64,000 nucleotides of DNA from Todiramphus chloris collaris (Eukaryota > Chordata > Aves > Coraciiformes > Alcedinidae). A model generated the notes under the pieces. It did not search any database. It saw nothing but the letters and a program-made list of their open reading frames with translations, and was not told where the DNA came from. The DNA lies in contig JANVCC010000020.1 in assembly GCA_025345505.1 (NCBI GenBank), positions 51,068,401-51,132,400 of the forward strand, written 5' to 3'. The translations under genes were made by a program, and so were the position numbers. Of this stretch, positions 27,028 to 39,000 are shown piece after piece. How positions within the stretch are numbered: the stretch's first letter is position 1; every line of letters begins with the position of its first letter.

Positions 27028-27556
27028 TTACATCCAGGAATAGGACATATATCCCACTCATCAGTGTTTCTTACTGAGTAGCTGCCCCAGGTGATATCTT
27101 TTTGTAGTTTTCTTCATACATTCAATGAAGATCTCTGACACCTGGATCAGGGCTATGAAAATTAGCAGGCACTGAAAATTATGTATTTCAGCGCTTGCAT
27201 CTCTTTGTGGATCCACTCCTAAATGTTTTCATGGACAATCTTTCATACTAAATGTATAGTAAACCTTAGCCAAATGAGGGTCTTCAGTGTAACACAAAGA
27301 AAACAGCAGGATTTGTTCAATGACACCATTATATTAAAAGAGAAAAAAAAAAAAAGCCCCTTAAGCCACAGTATCAATGATTATTTATATTGATCAATAT
27401 CTAATGTGACTACTCTTTTATGGAAAGGTGTCCTAAATCAGGCTGAGATTGTCTGTGGACTGCGGGCAATTTTTTCCTGGGTCATCACTACTGGAACCAG
27501 AGCACATGCCAGTTACAAGCATGTAGGAAAACATAATATACAGATAAAAAGCACAG

Positions 27557-27596
27557 CAGCCTTTTGGTTAAAATCCCAAGTTGCTCTGTCACCTAA
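27557..27596 (+). repeat. Diverged direct repeat, copy 2
   Basis: This is the second copy of the 40-base unit, 569 bases downstream of the first and in the same orientation. It could be a fragment of a dispersed repeat family that I do not recognise, or a local duplication. Confidence 0.7.
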
Positions 27597-28854
27597 AATT
27601 GCAGTAAGATAACATTTCTGTGAAAAACATGTCATGCTGTCAAAACGAAAACCTAAAGACTTTATTGTTTCTGTTGAAATTTCACTTACCGGAAAGGGAA
27701 GAAGAACACGAATATTTTTTTATTTTTCTGGTTATCATCACAATGTGTTATTTAAAAACAAAGATTTTTTGGGGTTTTTTTTAACATTTCTTTGTTAGAA
27801 AACTTATTTCAATTGGGCCTTGCTGTGGGAACTTCCCATTGGTATGTGTTGAAATGTTGGAGACAATCCTACCCTGGGGGATGGCTATAAAGATAACAAC
27901 TGTGCTGGCAAAGCAGCATTTTGTTCACACCTGTATTTAGTATTTATCAGTGAAGGTCATTTTAATGGTGCCCCATTTTGAGTGATTATTTTGTTACTAT
28001 CCAAGCTTAACTGAAATAGGACACTGCTCATCTTAAAGAGCCTCCCTATGGAGATAGGTACCACAGTAATGAGAACTCAACTAATTGAGTTATTTTGCTT
28101 CCAGAGCATGTGTAGGCAGGTTTTATTCCTATAAAATATTCCTACATATTAAAAGAAGTGAACAAATTTCAGGGATTGACCCTTCTTCCATAGAAGCTAG
28201 TATCTGTTTTGTTTAAATTTAGCAAGATTTATGGTTTTAAAAACAGTTATTTTCTTTTTTTAGAGAGGAAATAAAGGACATAGAGGACCTTAAATCCCTA
28301 ATTTGTCCGTGCAGCTATCACCTATGTCTGCATCTCTTCTGTTGCGTATTGCAGCTCTTTCTATTTCTATAATATCCTGCTATAAACTGACAAGAGCAAC
28401 TGCCATTTCCAGTGGTAATGAACTAATTAAGAAACCAAAATCAGACAGCTTTCTTTTAAGTGAAATCAATTTAATTTAAAATCTTAAAATTTACTAGTAC
28501 TCTCCAGATACTGCACTCTTTTGTGGTCTTAATACATTTCAACAGGATCAAGTAGCAGCAACAAAATATTCCATTTCCATGGAAATCAGTATAGTTTTCT
28601 TTGCCTCTAATCAGACCACTTCACTGAAAGCTAAACTGTTTATTTTTAACCTCTCAGAAGATGAAAGCTTGCCCAGCCTTTTATGTCAGAAGCATAGCTG
28701 TTCTTCTCTGCTTAGTTAGGTCTTTCGGTTTCATTCCCACCTGCAATTGAGAGGTGGGCAGTGGGCCAGGTATGTCAGAGGATGCTAATGCCTCTGCCCT
28801 CCTTCCTTTGCTTTGCTGGTCGTTTCCAGCTCAGTGCAGTGGGAGTCACCATTT

Positions 28855-28878
28855 AAAAAAAAAAAAAAAAAAAAAAAA
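28855..28878 (+). repeat. Poly-A tract (24 A) followed by CAACAAC
   Basis: This is the longest pure homopolymer in the window. It is followed by CCAACAACAAAAAAA. The 100 bases upstream are unique and not recognised as a processed gene copy. Confidence 0.85.
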
Positions 28879-30419
28879 CCAACAACAAAAAAAGGGAGAC
28901 CTGGATATAGGGCTGGCTTCTGTCTGGCTGCAGGCATCAGATCCAGGATATAGGAAGGAAAAAGCAGCAGTTACAAAGAGACAGACTATCTCATTCACAG
29001 CACATGCCCAAAAAAAAAAGAATTAAAAAATTGTCTTATCATTAGCCCCAAAATCAAAGGATGGGGTTAGGACCAAGATGGCAAATTGGGTAACCTCTAT
29101 GACACTTTCCAATCTAGAGGATGTGTCAGTCTACAGTAGATTTTGAGAAATAGCAAGTGGGTGCTTGGAGCCAAATCTGCAGTCCAGCAGTCTGGGTCTG
29201 AATCACCCCATGGTGCTTGTGCTTATACACCATGATCAGTGATGAAGCTTCAGAGGCTGGGTAACCTCCTTGCAAATGTCATCCACTTCTGGACTCACAG
29301 TCAGCTATGATCAGAAGGACTCTAACCTGGCTTGGGAGGAAAATGGCATAAGAAAGAAATGTGGAGCCAGTACACACTCAGCATTGTGAAAGCTCTCATT
29401 GTACAACATTTGTATGTCACTTATTTTTATTTTTTCAAAAAAAAAGCCAGTAGCTTAAAGATTTGTTCTAAACTAAAAGCTCTTGCAGTAAATTATCTTG
29501 ATTGGGGTTTTTTTTGTTGGTTGGTTGATTTTGTTTTGTTTGTTTTTGATTTGTTATTTGGTTTATTTTCTGAAGAAACCCAGTTGTTGTAACCAAGCTG
29601 TGTTTATTAGCACTGATGGAAGAGTGGCAGATAGCATGCAGTCCTATCAGTGTTATGTGTGTAGTTCAGGTACAGCTCCTCATTTGAACATAAACTCCTG
29701 CAGGATAATAGAAGTACCAGGGAAACCCATTGCTTGTGTATCTTGTCATGACTTACTCTGGTAAGCAAAGCAGCATGGCATAGTTCAGAGTTCTGAAAAA
29801 CTCTGAGACAGAAGTAAGAAACTGCACCTCCCAGCATATGCATGGAATGAAGTGTCTTTTAAGGACCCTGAGGGTTGCCATGTCCTCTGTGGAGACAGCA
29901 ATGCCCTGAGGCACTTCCCAGGTGACTAATGTGGGAAGGAACTGAGGCAGAAAAAAGAATTCAGGTGGGGCAAAGGAGCCCTGAAATGTGGACAATGGTC
30001 AGAGGGAAATGATGGTATGGCATAAATAGGGTGTAGGACAAGGGAGGAGGGTAGGAAAGTCAACAGGACTTTCTAAAGTTAATCTTTTTCCTGTCTTCAC
30101 CTACCACTAATGTCTTCTCTTTGTTGTGGGTATGTTAGGTTGGTGCTTATGAGCAAGACAGTCATGCCTGGTTGTCATGTCTTGGGGAGAAGCTTAGCCA
30201 TCTTGAGTTTCTTGGCAGGATCTGAAGTTGGTGGGTGTTCACAGACCTCTTGCAAACCAAGCTCATAAGCTTTCCTGCCAACAAAACCTGCCTAAAGGAT
30301 CACATAAAGTCTGGATATATCAATTTTATAAGACTGAATTTTGATTTTTTTTTTTTTCCCTTCCATTCTTGGCCTTGCTAGAGATTAACATCTTGACATA
30401 TCTGTTTGGCTTTGATATT
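28879..30419. other. Unique non-coding sequence, no gene seen
   Basis: Overlapping short frames occur on both strands, and a G/T-rich tract (29501-29570) creates the phenylalanine/leucine-rich frames there. Nothing else was recognised. Confidence 0.6.
29501..29570. repeat. G/T-rich low-complexity tract
   Basis: The + strand is made of TTGG, GTTTT and TTTGATTTG words. It has the same composition class as the 11.5 kb tract. Confidence 0.8.
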
Positions 30420-30860
30420 GTTAAAAGTGGTGTGTCTGCATATAGCTTAAAATTAGCCACAGCGCTTTTGCTTTCTTTGTCTCATGTTCTTGTTGGGCTA
30501 ATGCATTAAAAGCCATAGAAGGAATCGAGCACAGCATGGGGCCTGAACCTCCCAGGGTAGGAACAGATATCAGCTCATCAACTTAACGGCCTGAGCAGTT
30601 CCCCCTAATTACTCTCTGGTTTGCACAGCAGAGATGCATGATGTTATTTACCTCTGCTGATGACACACAAGAGGGAACTTGCTCCTGCTCCCCGTTTAAT
30701 AGCTGTGATGCCTCTGCACAGATAACAGGAGCAGCCAGCAGTAAAATTACCTCCTTGCCAGTAAGGTCAGTAGCCGTAGCTCCAAATTCACAGAGGAAAA
30801 CAGGCAGGAAAATGTCACTTTTGTGCGGTCACTGTTCACCCTCAAAGTGGCATTGAACTG
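30420..30860. promoter_or_regulatory. Possible conserved non-coding element
   Basis: A complex, repeat-free stretch includes TTAAAATTAGCC, GCTAATGCATTAAAAG (a homeodomain/POU-like word near 30498-30512), CTAATTAC near 30606 and AGATAAC (GATA core) near 30720. Most frames are closed. It reads like regulatory sequence rather than decayed repeat. This is a composition judgement only. Confidence 0.22.
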
Positions 30861-31094
30861 CCTGCACAAAGTGTCTGTCACGTGGGGAGGAAGAGAGTCC
30901 TTAGGACACTAAAAATTCACTCCTTTCACCATGTCCTTGAGTAGTGCCAGGGTTGAAATGGGGAGAAAGTACCATGACAATCAAAATGACCTGATGCAAA
31001 ATAGTATTTGCTTTACTTCATTTTTTTGTTATCATTCAGGTAAGATTTTAATTAAGGTTTTCATTTAGTACCTATTGATCTTTGATATTTACCC

Positions 31095-31133
31095 ATAGTA
31101 TTTTTTTTTGTTTTGTTTTGTTTGATTGATTTG
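31095..31133. repeat. T-rich/GTTTT tract
   Basis: T runs are interrupted by single G (TTTTTTTTTGTTTTGTTTTGTTT), then TGATTGATTTGAT follows. Confidence 0.75.
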
Positions 31134-31319
31134 ATCTTGCTAGATAGGAATTAAACACACAATTAATCTTAGGTTAGCTGAAACAGAATACTTCAGTTAA
31201 TGAATGATTCACCAACAGTACTAATTGCTCAGTTTGCTGATAGACTCCAGGAACCACCACAAGACAAACTGATATTTATAACAGGTGCCTGAAGCTGGCA
31301 GATGTTTAGGGAGAAGAAG

Positions 31320-31700
31320 CAGATAAGCAGAATTAGGGAATTTCAGAAAAAGTTAACCTTTTTCCTTTCTGGGCCTTGCAGGCCTCGCCTGAGGCATCAT
31401 TGCTAGAAAAATGAGGGCATTGTAAGATTTATTGGCTCAGTGCAGCGTTTATTTAGCAACAGTCACAAAAGGTAATTGTGTGAGCATGTGCAGCCTGGAG
31501 TGTCTAATTGCCTCTGTGCCAGGGATCCCATGCATGTATGGGGAAGTACTTCCCTAGATGTATTAAATAGTATCTTTCCCGATATATGAACCACAGCGAA
31601 TACAGCGTTAGCAAGCCTGCAGCGTTGCTGCGGCAAGATGATTGCACGTGCTAGGGAAGCGGTGCACAGGGAAGGGGCAGAGGAGCCCCTGATGTTCATT
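31320..31700. promoter_or_regulatory. Possible regulatory island with CpGs, E-box and palindromic ETS site
   Basis: CpG is scarce in the window but clusters here: about eight CpG fall between 31445 and 31665. GGGAAGTACTTCCC (31541-31554) is a perfect 14-bp palindrome made of two head-to-head GGAA (ETS-type) cores. CACGTG (31645-31650) is a canonical E-box. There is no repeat similarity and no credible open frame. An enhancer or a small promoter is possible; the function is inferred. Confidence 0.3.
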
Positions 31701-32546
31701 TTATTCCTACACAAAACATCTCCTGGAAGCATCGTTTCTGGTGACTGTTTTGTGGAGCAACAGCCCTTGGCAGAAAAACAAGCACCTACGTGCTTGCCAG
31801 AAGGTGCAAGTCAGCCAGGACAAGGAAGAATAGGGGGTGGGGTGGATGTGTGTGTGTGAGAAGATGACAAAAGTTTGAGTTATTTCAATCCCAGGTGATT
31901 TCCCTTTTTAAAAAAAAAAAACAACACAACTTTATTTCTCTTCTTCCTGTCTGTTTTCCCTAGAGAGAGTTGTATTTTCTTTCCCAGTCTTCCTCCTTCA
32001 CAAGCACATTTTTTTTCTTTTTTGGCACTGAGAGAAGAGGAAGAAAAGAAAGCACATAGGAGGAAACTCAGGCAAAAAGGATAAGCACAACCTGAAAAAA
32101 GCCTTTAGTTTCTTATTTGCTACCTAAAACCAGGTTATGGTTTAAAAACTTTTATAATAGAGAGGTCATTCAATGTAATTTTTTTTTTAAATGCCTACCA
32201 GCTTAAGCAGTTGCTTCTGTGTTTGTTATTGAAGTGAGCGACAAAGAGAGGGTAAAAACTGTCTGCCATCATAATATAAAAAAATGAAAAATATTCTCAG
32301 TCACACACAATTTTTACTTTTATATAGCTTTTTGATTACACATTATGATGCTGAATACTAGCTTTGCTGAGGCCTTCGGCACTCTGGGTTTAGAAATGTG
32401 TTACTAGATTAAACTGTTTGGCCCTGAAAAGGGAGCATCAGGGCCTGCCTAAGGAAGCAGCAACTGTTGACAGAGGCAAGCTAAACCAGCACCTGGCATC
32501 CTTGCCCTGAAAGAAAAAAAGCAGGAAAAGGCCAGTTTTTGATATG

Positions 32547-32580
32547 GTGGTGTTTGTTGTTTTTTGGGGTTTTTTTTTTC
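32547..32580. repeat. G/T-rich tract
   Basis: TGGTGGTGTTTGTTGTTTTTTGG is followed by a T9 run. It belongs to the recurring G/T class. Confidence 0.75.
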
Positions 32581-33002
32581 TCCACAAGACTGTGGTGTGG
32601 GTGGAGGAAGGGAGCAGGTTGGGATGCCAGGGCTGAGCTTGCTCTGCCACAGCCTGGCCGGGAGGGACAACCATGCCTGAAGGAAAAGTGAAGCTCAGCT
32701 GGGGGATTGTTAGGAGCCAGGAGGGTTTCTGAGGATAGCTGTCTCCAAACAGTTCAGGCTGAAAATGGGAAAGCACGTCATACTGATAATTTGAAAGGAT
32801 TTGGTTAAAGGGCTAAAATTAAAAGCTATGTATTTTCATAAAACGCAGAGTCTCAATTTTCCTGTGACATGTAGGATTAATTTCTGGGCCTTGTAGTTTA
32901 TGAGATAATGGACTGTGTAACTGTTCCTTGTCTCTGTGACTAACAGCTCCTTTTTGGCACACGTCCTGGAACTCAAAGCAGTGTAATTTTTAATTCTAGA
33001 TA

Positions 33003-33056
33003 TCACAACTAATTATACTATTACAACTAGCTGTAATGTTACAACTAACATTATTC
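33003..33056. repeat. 18-bp degenerate tandem repeat, three units, with hairpin
   Basis: Three 18-base units start at 33003, 33021 and 33039 and share the core (T/C)ACAACTA. The second junction also forms an exact 8-bp stem, TAATGTTA (33034-33041) and TAACATTA (33046-33053), around a CAAC loop. Confidence 0.6.
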
Positions 33057-33260
33057 ATCTTTGCCTTGGTCGTCCTTTGCCTTTTTATAAATCCTACTAC
33101 TGCGCAGACTAAATCCAGAGACTATCAACACTTTGATTATGATTTAGTCATATTAAATTATCCTTTGGTAGTAACGCTGTTCTGTCAACTACTGTGATAC
33201 TTATAATTAATTGAAAAGATAACGGGTAATTTGATGTGAAGGCTGCACCTGAGTAGAGTA
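33057..33260. promoter_or_regulatory. Possible conserved non-coding element
   Basis: A repeat-free stretch has scattered CpGs (GGTCGTCC, CTGCGCAG, TAACGCTG, TAACGGG) in otherwise AT-rich DNA. It also has several homeodomain-type cores (TGATTATGATTTAG, TATAATTAATTGA). Retained CpGs in a CpG-poor setting hint at constraint, but this is not proof. Confidence 0.22.
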
Positions 33261-34079
33261 GCAACCTCTGGGGAGCCTGGTGCAGGCTCAGGTGCACCCT
33301 TCCTCTTTCCTTGCAACAAGACTGAAGACAAAACAGATGCTGTAAATGGGAGCAGGATAACATGACAACCCATAACAAGGTCTGGTGGCTGTATCCTGAA
33401 GCATAATTAGGTATTTAAGGCCTCTTAGGTGACACAGAGGGGAGAAATATTAGGAACAGGGAATTGAGTTGTTATCAGATATTCTGCTTAAAATTGGGTC
33501 CCCAGCTCGTGGGGAAGCCTCACAGCTGCAGGGAGCATCATGTTTGAGTGCTTCAGCCCTGACATACGATACCCCTGCCCATCCATGCGTGTGGCCTTTC
33601 AGGACCCTTTACTGGGATATTTAAGGATCCCTGAGGGTTGTGTGCCAAAGAGCCTCCTACTACCAGCAGAAGGGCTTTGGGGTAATTTACAATATATGTC
33701 ACCCCTGTATTGAACAGCCCCAGGGGAGCAGCTCCATGGATAATTGCCTTTTTGGCAGCTGTTGCCCATGGTTGGGAGATGCCATGGAAGGGCTGCTCGC
33801 CATAGGCATGGTATGAACTGTGCCTGTGTTATTTTTCTCTCCACACCAGGACAGACAACAAGCTATGATTTTTATTTTTTTTTTCTCTGTAATTATTGAT
33901 ACAGCAGCTGGTAAATGCTTCCTTGTCTTCTCACCAGTCTCAAAGGTTAGCTTGTTAACGAGAAGGTTTTCAGATACTTGCCACTGGTGTTCCCTTTGCG
34001 GGGGAGCAGGGTGTCTTTGAATAGTTGTTTGATGCTATTCACATGGGCAGGCAGCAAGATAACAAGGCAAATGATTGTC

Positions 34080-34360
34080 TGCTTTGCTGATCAGAGTCTG
34101 TAATAATCGCTCGCTTGGTTCTACACATTCAATTCCTGACAAACCAAAAGGCATTTGCCATTTTGGCTGATGCTATTTTTACCCCGACACATACCAGTTG
34201 GATATGGTTTTGTTGCATCTAATTGCAAATGATCTTTGATTTTATTTTATTTTCTCTTGCATCTCCAGAGGCACACCTTTTGGAGTGCTAGCAGCAGGCA
34301 ATACAGTTTCAAAGCATTTGGGGATGCCAATTAAGGCTTATTTATGTGATGATTGAACTG
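34080..34360. promoter_or_regulatory. Possible conserved non-coding element with homeodomain/TCF motifs
   Basis: TAATTGCAAAT (34220-34230) combines a homeodomain core with a C/EBP- or octamer-like word. CTTTGAT (34234-34240) is a TCF/LEF-type site ten bases on, and CCAATTAAGG follows near 34328. CpGs are retained at 34109-34115 and 34184. No repeat or open frame of note explains the block. Confidence 0.25.
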
Positions 34361-35912
34361 CCTGAGAGCTCAGTGCCCACCAGAATGCACTGTGGCCTTA
34401 GACGAAGGGATTATTCTCCCCTGCCTACATCTGCTGGGGAGGGAGGTTTGCATGGCGATGGCTACTGTTCTCTGTAGTAAAACATATAAGCTTGATTTTT
34501 CTGTTGTTGGGGTTGTTTTGCACGTGCAAACAGTAGTATGTCCATCCTTACATGGAGGTTGTTGCATTTTCATGTTGATTTTGTTCTATACTAATGTATA
34601 TTATTGCATATAGAATAAAAAAGAAATTGCAAGTTATCTCCAAAAGAATAAATATTATTTTGTTTTACTAATATACAAATGTAATAACAGTAACTTGAGT
34701 TTCTGCTAATTTATTGTCTTAGTCCCACTAAACTAAAGCAAAATTGGTTTGTGGAGTGTGTAATTTTTTGTTTGGTGGTTGCTGTCTTTTTTTACTATTT
34801 GAGAACTGGTGGAATGTTATTTAACTATAAAAGGGTAGGACTTAGGGGCTGCATTTCCAGCATTAAATAGCTGGTATTATGGATATAGAACTTGCTCTTC
34901 CGCTCTGGCATCTTCCAGAGCTTGAGCAAGGCAGGAAAGCACTGGATATGTTTCTAAATGATGCAGCCCTTGTAGGTGGCTGAAGGATGGCTTCTGATGA
35001 TGATGTGTTGGAATCTTCCCCCTGCTTCACTTCCTGTGTGATGGGCCTGGAGCTCACAAGCTCTGCTAATCAGCTTCTTCCCTCCTACTCTTATTCTTGT
35101 TAGTTGTTCCTGTTCCCAGAAATATTCTTGAATTTGGATTTAGCTGGGTCCTGTTGTGTTTTCCTGGGTGGCAGGTGAACAGAGCAAGCCTTTGCTCTTG
35201 GAGGCTGGGAGAAACTGTTGGCTGCACTGTGCAAAACCAAGTGAGACTTCATCCTGAGGCACTCAGCCTAATCTATATGAAGGACACATATTCTTGAAAT
35301 AAACAGACTGCATTTGTTATGGCACAAAAGTAGGAGGACAATGTCAGAAGATATTTACCACTTCCTGAGGAGCAGTCAGTTTAGATGAAAGTTTTGCGGC
35401 TGGACTTTTCCAAAGTGCTCACTTGCACAAATGAGGTTGGCTCTCATTTAGCCACTAAAACTAGCAGTGAGGCTTCTAGGTAAACTGAGCATTTTGGGTG
35501 CTAAACAGCTTTGACAGTCTGGCCATAAACATCCCACAAAGTGTGTCTGAGTGCTAAAAAATAAAATCTATTGTTGATGGAGTTTCTCCAACAGGAGTGG
35601 ACCTCCTCTGGGAAAATGTCCCTCACACTGCCTGCTAAGGTCTTGAAAATCTACTTCTGCCTTGCACGCAGGTAGTACAAACTTGGAGATATATGCAGAC
35701 AGGTACGGATATATAATATATACACAGACCTGTAGAGCTCCTCAGCTGAGTGGCTGCTAGAGCTGCAGTTACTGGAGCTGCCAAGCACTCAAATGATGTA
35801 TGACTGATTGCAAGTAGTCACTGCTGTATGACAATTTGCAAATGTGACTATAGCACCACATCTGGTTTTCCCCAGGAGTGGCAAAGATTTCTTTGAAGGG
35901 AGGGAAGGTGAA
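34361..35912. other. Unique non-coding sequence, no gene seen
   Basis: Only short overlapping frames are present. A part near 34,890-35,060 is slightly GC-richer and has frames on one strand with no domain. I see no repeat. Confidence 0.6.
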
Positions 35913-36083
35913 ATGAAAAAAAAAAATCTCACAACAACAAGCAAACAACAAACTGAAACAACAACAGCAAAAAAACCCCAAACAACCAAAATCAAACCAC
36001 AACAGGAAAAAAAATAGAATAGCAAACCTTTTTTTCTTGCTCCTGTTTTTTTTTTGGTTTTGTTCTTTGTCTTCTGTTTTTAG
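35913..36083. repeat. A/C-rich tract followed by T/G-rich tract (imperfect inverted arms)
   Basis: From 35913 to about 36020 the + strand is almost only A and C (ACAACAACAAGCAAACAAC and so on). From about 36028 to 36083 it is T/G-rich. AACAGGA (36001-36007) and TCCTGTT (36041-36047) pair exactly, with A and T runs on their flanks, so the two halves could form a long imperfect hairpin. The 143-codon frame on the minus strand here is low-complexity and not a gene. Confidence 0.75.
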
Positions 36084-39000
36084 CTTTAAAAGTCTGAAGG
36101 TTTCCTTACAATGAGTTGAGTGAGATGTATTTTTAGACAAGAAAGGTCTCACGAGGGTAGAGCTGCATCTAATAAGGAAAAGACTAATTGGGTAAGGCAA
36201 GAACCAAAAGCTAATGTTTCACTCACTATTATGAAAATTTCCCATGAAAAGGAAGAGGAAAAAGCTGGGATTAATCTAAGATCTCACTTGCATTTTGACT
36301 TCTTGAAGCCAAGCAGAACAAGAAATGTTTGTTCATAAATGAAAAATTGAAATACTATTTTTGATTTTTTCATATGAACCACTTTAGTCCATTACATGAA
36401 ATAGCCATATTTTTTTTTCCATACATCCTGCAGAAAGTTGGGCTTTTAGAAAATACCTAAACCCTCTTTCTTTATCTGTGTCAGATACTTATGTTTAACG
36501 TAAAAATCGCAACATTTGCTAATATAAGGGGCTCATGCACAAGTATGCAGGACAGCACTGTGGAATTTTTTTTTTTTTTATAAAATAGTACTATTTTAAA
36601 ACATCTTTTACATGCTGAGTTCACTATATGCACTAACCTAACCCAAGTTTACAAATGAGTGCTACCTACAGACTGTGTTTTCCTATTTGGAGAATGGAGT
36701 CAAATGTGCCAAGCCAGGGTATGGGGTTTGATTCACCTGACAGCTCAATGTATTTATGCAAAATAGTACTAAATAAAGAGGGGGTTTTGGGGGCAATTAG
36801 AGGGAAAGCTGTGATTCTTATTTCCTGTATCAATGTTCAATATGAAGGGAATTGTGTGTAAATTCAATCCTTTAGTGTACCTTCTTCCTTTTCTGGCTGG
36901 GAGGGAAGCAAGTTAATGGATGTGCTGATCCATCATACCCCTGCATTTGGGGGATTTACAACAAAGGCTTTCTCTACAGCTGCCTCAAAATCACACCCTT
37001 GTAGACTACTGCTGCAAGCCTAGGACCTGATAGTCTGTAGCCTAATAGGAAGGAGATTTTGGTGATGTTTAGATGGGAAAGTGATCAAAGCAACCAAAGC
37101 TGTACCTAATTGCCAGCTAGTGTAGCTATTTTGTAAATAAACAGTATTCGAAGCAGGACTTTCAGCAGAAAGGCCCCTGGAAGGCTATTGACTGTTATTG
37201 GCAGGAGAATCTGCAGGTTCATTAATCACTTTTGAAAAGGAGTTTTCTTTTTTCCCATGAGCTAGAAGAGATATTTATAATTAAGACAAATGAAGAAAGG
37301 GTGGTTCTACAGCTTTCTTTATGACAGTAATGGAAAGTTAAAGCTTTATTTCAGGAGTATACCCACCATTCATTGTGAGCTGAATCAGGCACTGAGTGAT
37401 AAGGCCATGGCCTTTGATCATCTGTCAAAATTAAACCTTGCTGAACATCTTTGCCTGGGTAGAAATTCAGCCCTCGGATATACAGGTAATTCTTGTTAAA
37501 GACATGTATCTGAGAGCTAAACATAGGGGACCTAGCCAAAAATATCTGATCAGGGTGTACAAGCAAATTTTCACTATGACACTTATATGGAGGGAGTGGT
37601 ATTGTATCAGTAAATGAAGTCCTGCAGAGCTCTGATAGAAGTGGTCTTTATGGAAACTATTAAATTGGGTTTAGCCATCTTGGGCTATTTTATTGTTGTT
37701 CTATCTTCAGCAGAGATCACCCAGAACAAAGTTTTCAGACTTTCCAGGAAATTAACAGGAGATCAGTTACTGTGCTGTCTTCCAAATTTATGGCTCTGCA
37801 ACTAACTACAGACCCAGATGTACAGTGATAAATAATCTCTTGCTAAAAGACCCCATCAAATAGGAATCTGCTTCCTTGGGAGTAAGCAAAATGAAATTGG
37901 TACATTACAAACAAATTTATTAAAAGGTGTATTCAATCTTTCATAAAACATGAGGAATCATCAGTGCTTAGTAGGGAATGAGATTTTTTTTTTTTTTTCT
38001 TGAGAATTAATGTATCTGAGAAACACAATAAGAGGACCAGCATGGAGTAAGTTTACTTTCTGAATGTCAAAAGCAAAGGCCAAACCTGGAGTTGATTAAT
38101 GGCTGCATAATCTTATCAATTCAGAATCAAGGAGCTATGGGATGTATCTAAATTATTTGTAAGGTAATTTGTCTTGACCTTAATGAGGGCTAAGGTCCCA
38201 TAGACCATGGTAAAGTCTATCAATCTCTCTGGCTTTATAAGCACTGGGGGGTTTCTTTATTGTATCTTCACAAATGCATTTGGTTTTTTGTGAAATCTCA
38301 ACACAGATGGGATTGTTTTTAAAATTCTTTTTAATAAATAAGACTCTTAAAAGAAATAATGGAAAACATTCAACCTGAGATCTGATTTCTGTTTGTGTTT
38401 TTTGTACTGGGGAATATCGTGTACCCCCAAAGCTTTCTCAAGAGCAGGCAGTGAAGTGTATCACACTGAGTGGGATGAGCAGACACTGCTGCAGTGTTGT
38501 GCAATAGGAAAGATCCAGTTTCTCTCTCTGCACAGAATTTTCGTTTAGAAAGTCCCTTTGTCTTGCAGACTTTCTTGCTGCAGTTAAGGATAGGAGCCAT
38601 GATGAGGTGAGAAAAAAACTTCCGGGCACTTTAGAAAGAAGGTGCCTGACGAAGGTTACTCAGCTATCAGGGGTGTTTTGCTAACTGGTGGCTACTGAAT
38701 AGGAAGAGTGTTTCCTGCACATTTCCTGCCCTCACCACTACAGCACTGTACTGGTCCTTCATCTGCCCAAACTCTTTAAAATTTTATCAATTTTTTCTGA
38801 CCCTCCTGTCAGCAGTTGCCAAGTAGCTCATCTATCAGATGCCTGTTTTGTACAGACATGCTCTGGGGATGTAACAGCAAAATCCATCCTCCCATCACCA
38901 CAGTGCCAGAGAGATCTAGATATATGGATTTCTCTAAGGTTTTCCATCCCTGCAACAAGTCTTACTCTCTGTATATGTGTTGATTCCAATTCTTAATCTC

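Larger units (their letters stand above)
26740..28854. other. Unique sequence with a diverged direct repeat
   Basis: No gene was recognised. The stretch carries a 40-base direct repeat (26988-27027 and 27557-27596, listed separately), a perfect 14-bp palindrome ATATTGATCAATAT at 27387-27400, and an A-run near 27342-27355. Confidence 0.6.

Noticed and set aside
27387-27400. Perfect palindrome ATATTGATCAATAT as a functional site
   Set aside because: A few 14-bp palindromes are expected by chance in AT-rich DNA of this size, and nothing around it adds support.
28754-28878. Processed pseudogene or SINE ending in the A24 run
   Set aside because: Upstream sequence shows no similarity I recognise to a gene, tRNA or known avian SINE, and no flanking target duplication is visible.
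35769-36200. 143-codon minus-strand frame
   Set aside because: It runs through A/C-rich and T/G-rich low-complexity DNA, which produces phenylalanine, cysteine and lysine strings. There is no domain and no splice context.
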